Below are positions 26,201 to 33,844 of a stretch of DNA of 64,000 nt, piece by piece (within the stretch, counting starts at the first letter, position 1; the number at the start of each line of letters is the position of its first letter). The position numbers and the translations under genes are program-made. The notes under the pieces are model-generated. The model worked only from the letters and a program-made list of their open reading frames with translations. It did not search any database and was not told where the DNA came from. Source of the DNA: JABDIP01 sp965212545 (lineage in GTDB: Bacteria; Pseudomonadota; Alphaproteobacteria; DSM-16000; Inquilinaceae). Location: contig CBDBVB010000029.1 of the NCBI GenBank assembly GCA_965212545.1, positions 103,783-167,782 on the forward strand, given 5' to 3'.

Positions 26201-29021
26201 CCGTGTAGATGAAGTCGTTCCCGTCTCCGGTCACCTCCGCGGCAAGATTGGTGACGTTATGGTTGCCGCTGTCCAACTCCACGCCCGCCGACGTGATCCG
26301 AAGGTCTTCGACTATGAGACCAGCATTATTGCTGTCGACCACATCGGCGCCGCTGATCAAGGCCACGACGGTGACGTTCGTTCCCGGCGTGACGTCGTCG
26401 GAGAAATTGATCCTCCCAGCGTCAGAATTGCCGATGCGCAATATACTGGCATCGTCGATCTGGTTGATCTCGGCGTCAGTCAGCGATAGCCGACTGGAGA
26501 CCTCACCAGCCAAATTGATCTGCCGGCCGAGCGTGCTTTGGGCCAACGTCACAGCACCGGTGGCCGTAATCGCCCCGGCCAAATCCATCGCATCGGCGGT
26601 CAGGGTCACGGCATCAGCATTGAGCGTACCCGCCGCCGTGTTCGCCAGTTCCGGCGGGTTGGTGGCGTCGGGATCCGCGCCGGGGTCGATCGCGATGTCG
26701 ATAGTCGACACGGCCACGCCGAGCCCGGGCTGCGTGTCGATCGGGCTGGCGATTGTCAGGTCGCTGCCGGTCCTCAGGATGACGTCGCCGTCGGCGGTCG
26801 TAATGCCGCCATTCAGGGTGAGCGTGCCGCCCGATGCGGAGACGGCGGCAAGCGCCACCGATTGGCCGACACCGCCCAGAGTAACGGTGCCATCAGCGAC
26901 CGCACCGGTCGCGTCGATGCTGAGCGAGAATGCGCTGGCCGCTGCGCTGTCTATGTCGGCATACGTGACCGAACCTGCGGCCACTGCACCGGTCTGATCA
27001 GTGTCGAGTATCGTGTCGGCCGTCAGCGTTACGTCCTGGCTGAATAACAGCGCTCCGCCATCGGTGTTCAGTGTTCCACCGAGCCCTATGGCCTCAGAAG
27101 CGGTGAGATCGGTGACTTGGACGGTCCCGCTCAGATCGAGATCGAGAGGCTTGGCGATCGTGACCGACTCGGCGTAGGTGCCGGCGTTGACGGTGACGGT
27201 GGCGCCGAGCGCAGCGGCGACGTCAATTCCGTCCTGTATGCTGGCGCCGGGGCTCACGCTTACCGCTGTGGCGGTGCCGGTAATCGCCCCATCGACGAAA
27301 ATGTCGCTGGCGAGGTCCACCGTCCCGGCCTGAATGTCCAGATTTGCAGCGTCGACACCTGTGCCGATGGTGCCGTTGATGGTCACACTCGCCTCGACTG
27401 AGACGGTGCCATTCTGGATATTCAATCCCGCGTCGTCTTCGGCGATCACCGTAAGGTCATTGCCGGACGTCCACACCACATTGGCACCGGTCACAAAGGT
27501 GATTTCTCCGTCACCCGTGCCCGTACCCCCAACGGTTGTCTGGAGATCGACATCGTTCGCCGCGAGTAGGCCGGATAGAGTCGCGTCCTCGATCTCACCA
27601 ACGCCAGCGACACCGCTGACAACATCCAGGGTTGTTGGATCAAGCAGCAGTGTACCGACGCTTCCTGCCGGTGCTCGCGTGTCTACGGCACCTGCGAACG
27701 ATAGGGTCTCAGCACCCGAGACCTCCACAAAACCGCCGTCGCCGCCACTGGCACCACCACGCGCTGTGACCGTGCCTTCGAACCGGGTATCGCCGTCCGC
27801 CCAAACGATCACAGTGCCGCCATCGCCGCTGTTCAATGCATCCGCGTGGATCGTCGCGTCCGCGTCGACGACGCTCTGCGTTGCGTTCTGTTCCGGGCCG
27901 TTGCCCTGGAAATTGCCGCCGACCAGCACGGTGCCGCCGCCGGCATCGCCGGAGGCGTCGACCAAGGCGCCAAGATCCAGCGCGATACTCTCTCCGAGCA
28001 GCTTGACCGTGCCGCCGGTCTCGCCGCTATCGGTGCCCGACGCATCGATGGTGCCGGCCATGCGGACCACGCCGCTATCGCCGCCGGAGAGCACGACTTG
28101 GCCGTTGGCGGTGGTCAAGCTCCGGGCCTGGATAACGCCGGACATATTGATGACGTTATCGACCACGCCGTCGACTGTGCTGGCGGTCAGCAGCACCATG
28201 CCGCCCGGCGCGTCGATCTGGCCGGAATTGGTGACGAGTTCGGTCATGCCGTCGGGCGCGGCCGCGACCTGCGACCCGACCTCGAAGCTCAGCAGGCCGT
28301 CGCCCGTGAAATCGAGGGCGAAAGTTGGGGTACCGCCCAGGACTACCTGCGCCATGCGTCCCACGATGATGCCGTCATTCTCGACGCCGGGCGCCACCAG
28401 CGCCGCAAGCCCGCGCTCTCCGACCGAGATACCGCCGTAGTTGACAACCGTGGCGTCCGGATTGGCTGACGGAATGTTGAAACTGAACCGGTCGTTGCCG
28501 TCGAGAAAATCGCTATTCAGGATATCGGCGGTCGACCCCAGAAAACCGTTTACATCGATGACCGCTCCGGCGCCGGCGAAGACGCCGTTGGGATTGACCA
28601 GCCAGACATTGCCATTCGCGGTCAGCGTTCCGAGGAGAATCGATTCCGCGGTGCCGGTCACGCGGTTGAGCGCGATCGACCCGGCCCCGGGCTGCACGAA
28701 CTGGGTCGTCTCGCCAACGTCGATCGAGAAATCGTCCCAATGCAGGATGGCGCGATCTGTGGTCTGATTGATGGTAACGTTGCCGGTCCCGTCCCCAGCG
28801 ATCGTTGCACTGCCACCAACCACCGAGCCGCCGGTCGGATTGCCGACCGCCGGAACCGCGCTGAGCAGAGCCGCGCCGATCAACGGAGCACCCCAGAACA
28901 AGGCCCGGTTGCTGAGCACCGTGCTGCCGCGATAGTGGTTGCGCAGTCGTGACAGCTTCCTGCCGTCTTCGACTGGCTGCGAGGTCGCGGTGCGTTGTCC
29001 GCCCGTTCTGGTAATACCCAT
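20214..29021 (-). CDS. TpsA-type filamentous haemagglutinin-like exoprotein
   Basis: 2,935 aa from the ATG at 29021, which has an AGGAGG site ten bases upstream; the ORF extends to 29099 without such support. It carries a long charged N-region, then a signal segment ending SAVPAVGNPTGG. The TPS secretion domain follows (about 65-320) with the hallmark WLVNPNGVFAGAGAVIDVNG. The rest is a predicted beta-helix of Gly/Asp/Thr-rich repeats with nearly no Cys or Lys. It includes four near-identical 137-residue repeats (22031-23675). The C-terminus is acidic (EEEEEELEDLL). It would be exported by Sec and then by the TpsB pore encoded just upstream. No toxin, VENN motif or membrane anchor seen. Confidence 0.93.
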   Translation of the reverse strand: MGITRTGGQRTATSQPVEDGRKLSRLRNHYRGSTVLSNRALFWGAPLIGAALLSAVPAVGNPTGGSVVGGSATIAGDGTGNVTINQTTDRAILHWDDFSIDVGETTQFVQPGAGSIALNRVTGTAESILLGTLTANGNVWLVNPNGVFAGAGAVIDVNGFLGSTADILNSDFLDGNDRFSFNIPSANPDATVVNYGGISVGERGLAALVAPGVENDGIIVGRMAQVVLGGTPTFALDFTGDGLLSFEVGSQVAAAPDGMTELVTNSGQIDAPGGMVLLTASTVDGVVDNVINMSGVIQARSLTTANGQVVLSGGDSGVVRMAGTIDASGTDSGETGGTVKLLGESIALDLGALVDASGDAGGGTVLVGGNFQGNGPEQNATQSVVDADATIHADALNSGDGGTVIVWADGDTRFEGTVTARGGASGGDGGFVEVSGAETLSFAGAVDTRAPAGSVGTLLLDPTTLDVVSGVAGVGEIEDATLSGLLAANDVDLQTTVGGTGTGDGEITFVTGANVVWTSGNDLTVIAEDDAGLNIQNGTVSVEASVTINGTIGTGVDAANLDIQAGTVDLASDIFVDGAITGTATAVSVSPGASIQDGIDVAAALGATVTVNAGTYAESVTIAKPLDLDLSGTVQVTDLTASEAIGLGGTLNTDGGALLFSQDVTLTADTILDTDQTGAVAAGSVTYADIDSAAASAFSLSIDATGAVADGTVTLGGVGQSVALAAVSASGGTLTLNGGITTADGDVILRTGSDLTIASPIDTQPGLGVAVSTIDIAIDPGADPDATNPPELANTAAGTLNADAVTLTADAMDLAGAITATGAVTLAQSTLGRQINLAGEVSSRLSLTDAEINQIDDASILRIGNSDAGRINFSDDVTPGTNVTVVALISGADVVDSNNAGLIVEDLRITSAGVELDSGNHNVTNLAAEVTGDGNDFIYTDEIGGFTVASVDGVDGISTANATSDSGDITLSSDGTININQAIVTGSDTVTATDVGDAALTGSILVTSISGAIIGDGSGTVTTGAAEVGGNDAVAVADTATSGSITLSADGVIELAATNALATGNATVTDADLNDTATTGSIILSGDTVTDGAGGLVSVAMGTATGVPGAEVAGVLTATTDGTGGGVLDSAILVTSADDLTLGGLTTSGGTIVAESTGGDIDATGAIDAGAANVTLLALTGAVTQDPASTITAEGLAIAADSASLVDDVNDINVLAADIGGTNEAFRYTQTDGLQIGTVTDGLVPGGSVAGITTQGGQITVIADTGVLDLANGVTSNDGGISLAGEGVSQSSSSTVDAGTGTITIDADTGVIDMAGLLTTTSNDVATGAVRIVDGGLTTLGNISAVNGLVVLGDAGDGTLGAIGQSDLPTPATITASELAIASSGGITLDHDNEIGTLNAVTRGGDFTLNDSAGGLTIAGAVGDGTGTVDIDTAGGALVVSQSITATDNSVFLTGDGVNFGVDGDVSSGNGTIGVDGRAGQISTVAGTQLLSTGTIDLVADDMVFALGSVIGGDGVGGLAATVIASPSSSGAADDTIGLAGGVGTLQLDLTDLNTINATDVRIGDTTVTDGIDIGGQLTDGALAATFSPDDLTLASNGGITGAAAIDLESGAVSRDLILRAGGDVVLNNSGNDFADIAATLGAGSLTLNNADALTVSSATDDIGTVDGVTAVDGVQITSGGLLTVASVVDTTNATSGDIDLTANAGGIAINADVDSAGGNVDISALGLGGITSTASIEAADNVSLDTANGSVAVNGTVDALSGTVDIAVVGVGQTLSNTGTITGDGDVTLTTANGDLSIGGAVESTAGAVSVTANGAGRTLSNTAAITAQTDITLSATAGNVTIGGLVDSDGGAVDVTANGAAATLSNTAAIIANSNVTMSTTDGVVSIGEAVESQTGTVDITANGIGRTLTSTGAGTITGNGDVTLATADGDLSIGGAVDSTIGAVSVTSNGAGRTLSNTAAITAQTDITLSATAGNVTIGGLVDSDGGAVDVTANGAAATLSNTAAIIANGNVTMSTTDGVVSIGEAVESQTGTVDITANGIGRTLTSTGAGTITGNGDVTLATADGDLSIGGAVDSTVGAVSVTANGAGRTLSNTAAITAQTDITLSATAGNVTIGGLVDSDGGAVDVTANGAAATLSNTAAIIANGNVTMSTTDGVVSIGEAVESQTGTVDITANGIGRTLTSTGAGTITGDGDVTLATANGDVSIGGAVDSTAGAVSVTANGAGQTLSNTAAITAQTDITLSATAGNVTIGGLVDSDGGAVDVTANGAAATLSNTAAIIANGNVTMSTTDGVVSIGEAVESQTGTVDITANGIGRTLTSTGAGTITGNGDVTLATANGNLTIGGTVDSSAGNVDIQANGAGSTLTTNAAVTADDDVTLATASGNLAVNAAIEATNGSATATVGGVGNLLSLGTDGMVTAGDTVALTADEMSLGDPDPAGGNNSIAGTVVTLETTTAGRIIDLGEDPDISLTALHLSDTELDTVSADILRIGSADAGPIYVTDAITLDPASVPVLSLETNSAVLRWATNDGDTIAVAGLAIDANFFVLLDTQNDVDTLAVDTPSFLSFNDADGFDVVTVDTVSGLTSGSTMTLVSEGGAIDVANNIDVLSGSTMVIDTGVDGGSGDGGIFTTGTNSSVEATAGDVTVIADTVGLGGTLTASAAGASVTIANASADRAIGIGGAIAGLDLNLDELSRITADTVTIGSTNAGSMVIAGLDPASTDTFNTLELITGEGMQFNGDLNGSFNLTMTAGGDIDFGDLADPNSTVSFGTEAVPLGVMTFTTPGSVELGGSALAGVQYFAEEFVINIGGSFVSGQLNPSATTFQPVNLERLTVLGAGSVTLFGSIAGDATQTAASQGPPAVNTPNGKDADWLFNGCVLNTLTCFNVPLILPISGLDLSLEEERLLREPFEEEEEELEDLLSNTGNEELW
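22031..23675 (-). repeat. Four tandem 411-bp repeats inside tpsA
   Basis: The marker TGATCGTGCC recurs at 22031, 22442, 22853 and 23264, with a partial fifth at 23675: exact spacing 411 bp (137 aa) each time. By eye, copies differ at only a few positions. Each 137-aa unit is itself three related ~45-aa repeats, ending ANGAGRTLSNTAAIT, ANGAAATLSNTAAII and ANGIGRTLTSTGAGTITG. All stay in frame. Confidence 0.92.
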
Positions 29022-29134
29022 CGTTGATCCCTCCTGAGGCGAAGTCACGTTCCTGTTTCTTCGCTCTTCAAACCCAAAATCTTGATCCACTGCATTCAAT
29101 TACGCGCACGTCACACGGCTGTCGCAGCCGCGGT

Positions 29135-30865
29135 CTAGAAGGTGCTGGTTAGTCGAAAGAAATACCTCTCCGAGTCACGGTCGCTGCCGGTGCGATTTTC
29201 CAGTTCCCGAGTCAGCGGTTTGGCAACTTCGAAATCGGCCGCTAGCCATTCGGTCACATTTGTCCTGACTCCGATGCCGGCCGAGGCGAGCGACTCGCTA
29301 CTTTCGGCGCCGGTATCGTAGTTCCAGACGACGCCGATATCGTAGAAGGCGTAGAGCTGGTAGCTTTGCAGGAACGAGAGGCCGGGCGCCTGATTGAACT
29401 GCAACTCTGCCGATCCGCCGAACCCGCTATCCCCGGTAATCTCGGCGGGGTCGTAGCCGCGACCGAAAGTCAGTCCACCGATCTCGTATTCCTCGGTCGA
29501 CAGTAGTTCGTCGTCAAACCCGTATTGCCCGCCGACCCGGCCGAAGATATTGAAATTGGAGGTAATGCGTTGCAGCCGCGCGACCTCGGCATTCAGCGTC
29601 GTGAAGGTGCCGTCGCCTTCGATTCGAGACAGGTTGGAGTCGCCTGAATCGCTGGCATCGAGGATCGGCAGGCCCTGGCGAATGCCGATCTCGGCGAAAT
29701 TCGCGCCATTGTAACTGTCGCGATAGTCGAAGTTCGCGGTCACGAACAGCACGCGCAACTTGTCATCGGAGATCGTCGTCGCACCGCTCAGGATCTCGCT
29801 TTTTTGATCGACGTAATCGAACCCGCCGGTAACGTTGAAGTTGAAGCGCCGCGACCGGATAACGGGGTATTCGCCCGACAGCGAGAGGTACGTCGTATCC
29901 TGTTCGACCTCCAGCGGATCGAGAGTTCCGCCCGGTTCGGATTCGCCATACGAGGCGAGACCGCGAATCCTGAAGCCGTCGTCGCCGATCTGCTGCTCAT
30001 AGGTGATCTGGCCGACACGCTGCTCCTTGTCGTCGAGCGCCGAGAACAGCACCAACTCGGTTTGCTCGCCGAACGGCGTGAAGGAATTGGCCGACAGCCC
30101 GAGCGCCGCGCCCTCCTCACCGGTGAATTCCGAGCCGCGATTGTCCACCAGTGCGAAGCCGTCAAACCGCTTGCGCTGGGCGTTGACAACCAGCTCAGCG
30201 GCACCGACATCCGAGCCGGACGGCCGCAGCACGCCAGTCCCGGTGATCCCCGGCAGGTCGTTCAACAACAACAGGTAGCGTTCGATATCGGCGATGTTGA
30301 CCGGGCGGGTTTCCGGGATGTTGCTCAGGTAACGCTCGATCAGCCCCCTGCTGTTACCGACTTCGCCCTCCAGCACGATGTTGGTGACATAACCCTCGAT
30401 GACCTGGATTCGGTAAACGCCGTCGCTGACCGACTGCGCCGGCACGATTGCCCGGCTCAGGATATAGCCGTCGTCGCGATACAGCGTTTCGATGGACGAT
30501 GCGATGCCGTAAAGCGTCGCCAAGCTGATCTCGGATTGCAGAAACTCCGCATAAATCGGCTGCAAATCTGCCTCGCTGTAAACCGTCGCGCCCTCCACGA
30601 CGATGCCCGCGAGGAAGAACCGCGCCGCCTCGGCGCCGGCCGGCAAATCCGGGTCGATCCGGCTCGGCTCCGTGACCTCTGCGTCGGGCACCGGGGGCCT
30701 GAGCGGGGGGACCCTGTCCGGCGAAATGCCCGGCTGCGCGCTTGCCGCCGGCGGCAGTTGCGCCTGCGCGACATCAAGAAATACAATCGACGACAGGGCA
30801 GATATGGCAATCAAAGCCACAAATCTCAAGCAAACACCTGACATATGCGCAACCCGCCTCTGCAT
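29135..30865 (-). CDS. TpsB-type outer-membrane transporter (ShlB/FhaC/HecB family)
   Basis: About 576 aa. Start at the ATG at 30865 (or 30844) gives a signal peptide ending DVAQAQ; the ORF to 31000 would extend into an AT-rich leader. A proline-rich linker is followed by two POTRA domains (about 75-230: FFLAGIVVEGATVYSEADLQPIY, truncated here to FFLAGIVVEGATVYS as the recognisable start; then YRIQVIEGYVTNIVLEG) and a 16-strand barrel with the conserved FGRGYDPAEITGD near the L6 VRGY-type motif. The last residue is Phe, as in barrel proteins folded by BAM. It would export the TpsA encoded 114 bases downstream. Confidence 0.93.
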   Translation of the reverse strand: MQRRVAHMSGVCLRFVALIAISALSSIVFLDVAQAQLPPAASAQPGISPDRVPPLRPPVPDAEVTEPSRIDPDLPAGAEAARFFLAGIVVEGATVYSEADLQPIYAEFLQSEISLATLYGIASSIETLYRDDGYILSRAIVPAQSVSDGVYRIQVIEGYVTNIVLEGEVGNSRGLIERYLSNIPETRPVNIADIERYLLLLNDLPGITGTGVLRPSGSDVGAAELVVNAQRKRFDGFALVDNRGSEFTGEEGAALGLSANSFTPFGEQTELVLFSALDDKEQRVGQITYEQQIGDDGFRIRGLASYGESEPGGTLDPLEVEQDTTYLSLSGEYPVIRSRRFNFNVTGGFDYVDQKSEILSGATTISDDKLRVLFVTANFDYRDSYNGANFAEIGIRQGLPILDASDSGDSNLSRIEGDGTFTTLNAEVARLQRITSNFNIFGRVGGQYGFDDELLSTEEYEIGGLTFGRGYDPAEITGDSGFGGSAELQFNQAPGLSFLQSYQLYAFYDIGVVWNYDTGAESSESLASAGIGVRTNVTEWLAADFEVAKPLTRELENRTGSDRDSERYFFRLTSTF

Positions 30866-31156
30866 TGATCGAGACAAATGGCCCAAGAGACTCAGAAGAC
30901 GCAAGTCTCCACTGCAGAGAAGCACCGATCTATCTTTGATGGTAGATAGCCTTCGGGCGGATCGGACGATTTGTCCGGCCCTAATACTGCAAAAGTACAT
31001 TCGCCCCCTGCCCTTAACGATTTGTCAACAAATCTTCACAGGTGTCGAAAAACTGTACAGAAAATTTTTCGAAAATACAAAACCTGTTGGATCTGCGATT
31101 TGCTGGCGCCTCAGCATCGGCCCATTTCTCCTTAGAATTTTGGCCGAAAGCAACAA
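30866..31156 (-). promoter_or_regulatory. AT-rich leader of the two-partner secretion operon with two dyads
   Basis: Within 31019-31072 lie two inverted repeats: GATTTGT-CA-ACAAATC (31019-31034), and TCGAAAAA...TTTTTCGA (31045-31052 and 31065-31072) with the palindrome CTGTACAG at 31053-31060 between the arms. The stretch is far more AT-rich than the genome, and sits 155-210 bases before the tpsB start. They look like binding sites for a dimeric regulator; which one is unknown. Confidence 0.6.
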
Positions 31157-31183
31157 GGCCGGCACCATATCGGGGCACCGGCC
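31157..31183 (-). terminator. Hairpin after the OmpA-like gene
   Basis: On the minus strand a 10-bp stem GGCCGGTGCC / GGTGCCGGCC (two G-T wobble pairs) with a 7-base loop, 37 bases after the OmpA-like stop, followed by a moderately T-rich stretch (TTGTTGCTTT). A probable intrinsic terminator that separates this gene from tpsB. Confidence 0.65.
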
Positions 31184-31219
31184 TCTTGCGACACGCAACG
31201 AATCGGGTGGATAGCCGCG

Positions 31220-31780
31220 TCAGCTACCTGTCGAACCTATATTGGTGATTTCTACCCGGCGGTTCTGTGGACTGAACGGATTGTTCGAATCCAGCGGTTC
31301 CCCCTCGCCCACTCCGACGGTGTCCAGGCGCCCGCGGTCGATGCCGAACTTCGCCGAGAGATAATTCTCCACCGCTCTCGCCCTCTGTTCGGAGAGTTGA
31401 AGATTGAAGACCTCGGGTCCGGTGGCATCGGTGTGGCCAGCGATTTTGAAGTCAAACGGTGACAAAGCCTCGGAGCTGAGCGCCATGCCGAGCTGGTCGA
31501 GGACCACCATCGCATCAGGGGTAAGCTCGGCCGATCCCAGCTCAAACTCGACCTTGAAATCCATCGACGGAGGCTCGACAGGCGTCATCTGAACCTGGAT
31601 GCCGCGTCCACCGCCCTTGATCCGAACCCCAGCCGCCGGAGCCTCCTGGGCGGAAAGTGCATCGATGATCTGGTCGGCCTGCGGGACAGTTGCGTCCTGC
31701 GCCAACGATGGAAAGGCAAACACGATCGCGCTGCTGATTGCACCGGCCCGAAGGGCGATACCGATGATTTTTGAATTCAT
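31220..31780 (-). CDS. Secreted OmpA-like peptidoglycan-binding protein
   Basis: 186 aa. An N-terminal signal peptide ends FAFPSLAQ. A linker of about 60 residues is followed by an OmpA C-terminal domain (about 75-186) with VEFELGSAELTPDAM, the KIAGHTDATGPEVFNLQLSE motif and SEQRARAVENYLSAKFG, then SPQNRRVEI. Such domains bind meso-diaminopimelate of peptidoglycan. It has no beta-barrel and no lipobox, so it is likely periplasmic. It lies upstream of tpsB on the same strand, but a hairpin and an AT-rich gap separate them; a shared role in envelope anchoring is only suggested by position. The start has AGGGG ahead of it. Confidence 0.9.
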   Translation of the reverse strand: MNSKIIGIALRAGAISSAIVFAFPSLAQDATVPQADQIIDALSAQEAPAAGVRIKGGGRGIQVQMTPVEPPSMDFKVEFELGSAELTPDAMVVLDQLGMALSSEALSPFDFKIAGHTDATGPEVFNLQLSEQRARAVENYLSAKFGIDRGRLDTVGVGEGEPLDSNNPFSPQNRRVEITNIGSTGS

Positions 31781-31802
31781 GACGAACCCCTGCGAATGTC
31801 GG

Positions 31803-31823
31803 GAGTTAACTTAAATTTAACTC
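31803..31823 (-). promoter_or_regulatory. Inverted repeat just upstream of the OmpA-like gene
   Basis: Perfect 7-bp arms GAGTTAA and TTAACTC around a 7-base AT spacer, 23-43 bases ahead of the ATG at 31780. Its position over the likely promoter or leader suggests an operator. Between here and 32143 I see no gene; a run of nine or more T residues near 31918 is the only other notable item. Confidence 0.5.
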
Positions 31824-32143
31824 TAAATTACGCGGCCACCCGTGCGGACGCCAGAGGAAACTATCCCCACGCCCCCCTCGGGGCTGTGACAATCATCACG
31901 AGTTCGCGAGATTCAGATTTTTTTTTCGATGGCCGGCCCTGCATGGCGGACCAGGTCTGCGGCGCCAATGACAGGGCCGGCGGCAATCAGCGGCGCTTGC
32001 CGCAACCGATGGCAGGGCATGGTGAGTACCGCCGGCGCAAAACCCGCAGCCTAGTCCCCTGCGCGAATTTCGGCGTTATTGCGGACTAAGCACAATGGCC
32101 GTTTGTGGTCGTCGCGGCCGCCTGGAACCCGGCTGGATGATGA

Positions 32144-32416
32144 TCAGGAACCGTCCCAACAGGGTATCGTCACCGCACCTGCCGCTGCCCGCCCGGCCGG
32201 GCGGCCGAACCGGGGATCCGAGCAGAGGCTCGGTGGCGAGTTGACAGTTGTCGTAGCGCCGTCGGACCCGATCATGATCAAGGCATCCCCAGCCAATGCC
32301 GCATCCGGAATGGAGGCAGAGCTGAATTTGGGGTCTTTCAACACGCAAGCGGATGGCATCAAACCGATGACCACCAGGGCCACCACCGCGGCCATTCCAG
32401 GAATTCTTCGAAACAC
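32144..32416 (-). CDS. Small secreted or lipoprotein-like hypothetical protein
   Basis: 90 aa beginning at a GTG (32416) with a strong GGAGGAG ribosome-binding site five bases ahead, which is the main reason to accept it. The N-terminus is a good signal sequence (RIPGMAAVVALVVIGLMPSAC); the cysteine could be lipidated, although proline at -3 is unusual for a lipobox. The remainder has no recognisable domain. It is alone on this strand in a region otherwise poor in genes. The 340 bases from 32417 to the next gene at 32760 show no other feature. Confidence 0.55.
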   Translation of the reverse strand: MFRRIPGMAAVVALVVIGLMPSACVLKDPKFSSASIPDAALAGDALIMIGSDGATTTVNSPPSLCSDPRFGRPAGRAAAGAVTIPCWDGS

Positions 32417-32759
32417 AGCAACTCCTCCGGTCTACTTCCGACCGTCCGCAATATGGTTTGGGCGGGGCGAATGATGTCCTGGCGCGATTAAGAAACCATT
32501 GAACGCGGTCGGTGATTCTTGGAACGAGCACCATGGTCGAACGATCGCCGCGGGACCGGAACAGACCCTATTCGACGGACCTCACCACGAATTTCTTGTG
32601 CAGCGTCCGGTTTCGGCGCCGACACCTCGCTCCCGGGTTCGAATATCATTGGCGTCATGACCGGCGGCGACGTCAAAAAAAGTCGCCAACACGGCGATCG
32701 GAGGCTATTGATAGGGTCCTGATGCAGCCGCGCATCGGTGCCGGGCGACCGAACTTGAT

Positions 32760-33044
32760 ATGCTGGATTCCGACTCCGTAGAAGTTTCATTTCAGGTCGT
32801 CAGCGTCGAGCGGGTCGATACCGGGCGCCTCTTCGCCCTTGCGACCGTGGTGATCACTGTCAACGACGTCGAGATGGCGATCCAAGGAGTGCGCGTGATG
32901 CGACAGCCAACCGGCATGCTGGCGGTGGAAGCGCCGAGATTCAGGCGACCTGGCGGCGAATGGGTCCCGGCCGTGATGCTGCCACCCGAACTGAAACAGG
33001 CCATCGCCGACGAGGTCCTCGATCAGGTCGAGAAGGCCGGCTGA
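32760..33044 (+). CDS. SpoVG-like small protein
   Basis: 94 aa. The order of features follows SpoVG: a variable N-terminus, RLFALATVVITVNDVEMAIQ, GVRVMRQPTGMLAVEAP, a GGEWVPAVMLPPE turn, and a C-terminal helix ADEVLDQVEK. SpoVG proteins bind nucleic acid in Firmicutes; proteobacterial versions are poorly studied. Assignment rests on pattern resemblance, so function is tentative. No partner genes adjoin it; it converges with the SDR gene. Confidence 0.6.
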   Translation: MLDSDSVEVSFQVVSVERVDTGRLFALATVVITVNDVEMAIQGVRVMRQPTGMLAVEAPRFRRPGGEWVPAVMLPPELKQAIADEVLDQVEKAG

Positions 33045-33110
33045 CAGCCTCGAATTCGACCCCGGGAACCCGCCGCTCGGCCATGCAGGCTGGTTGATCC
33101 TGAGCCGACC

Positions 33111-33800
33111 CTAAAAAGCCTCCACCCATGGCCGCAGTTCGACCTCCCACGTCCACGCGCTGCGGTGCTGCCGATGAACATGACAATAGGTCTCGGCAAT
33201 TGCGTCCGGCCGCAACCTCACATCCGGGCTGGACTCGTCATCGACCCCGCCCGGCGGCAGAATTCCGCCATCGATCACGAAATGCGCCACGTGGATGTTC
33301 TTTGGGGCCAACTCGCGCGCCATGCTCTGAGCCAGTCCGCGCAGTCCGAACTTGCCCATCGCGAACGCCGCCGAGTTGGCATAACCCTTCACGCTGGCCG
33401 AGGCGCCGGTGAACAGGATCGTGCCGCTGCCGCGGGCCAGCATGCTTCGCGCCGCAGCCTGCCCGACTAGGAAACCGCCAAAACAGGTGATCCGAAGCGC
33501 CCGCTCCGCATCGGCCGGATCAAGATCGGCAATTGGCCCGCGGGTCCGAAAACTCGGATTGTAGACCACCAGATCCGGCGCACCGAGATCGGCCGCCAGG
33601 GCCGAGAACAGCCGATCGACCTCGGTCTTCTCACTGCAATCCGCCGCATAGGTCTGCGCACCGGTTTCAGCGGCCAGATTGCCGAGCTTTTCAACCGACC
33701 GCGCCGCAAGGGCGATCTGCATCCCGTCCCGTGCGAACCGCCGGGCAAGGGCCGCGCTCAAGCCCGCCCCCGCACCGACGATGAGAGCTGTTTCCGTCAT
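33111..33800 (-). CDS. Short-chain dehydrogenase-like protein lacking the catalytic tyrosine
   Basis: 229 aa from the ATG at 33800, which has a GAGGA site 9 bases upstream; the ORF to 33917 adds unrelated sequence. The Rossmann fold is clear: ALIVGAGAGLSAALARRFA (TGxxxGxG-like), ALAARS at the second strand, and VVYNPSF where NNAG usually lies. In the active-site helix the expected Tyr-x3-Lys reads FAMGK (Phe146, Lys150). Oxidoreductase activity by the normal mechanism is therefore doubtful. It precedes no obvious pathway genes; the isomerase-like gene is upstream on the same strand, 44 bases away. Confidence 0.88.
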   Translation of the reverse strand: MTETALIVGAGAGLSAALARRFARDGMQIALAARSVEKLGNLAAETGAQTYAADCSEKTEVDRLFSALAADLGAPDLVVYNPSFRTRGPIADLDPADAERALRITCFGGFLVGQAAARSMLARGSGTILFTGASASVKGYANSAAFAMGKFGLRGLAQSMARELAPKNIHVAHFVIDGGILPPGGVDDESSPDVRLRPDAIAETYCHVHRQHRSAWTWEVELRPWVEAF

Positions 33801-33844
33801 GATCGAGGTCCTCTTTGAAGTCCAGCGAGCGGCGGATCCCGTCC

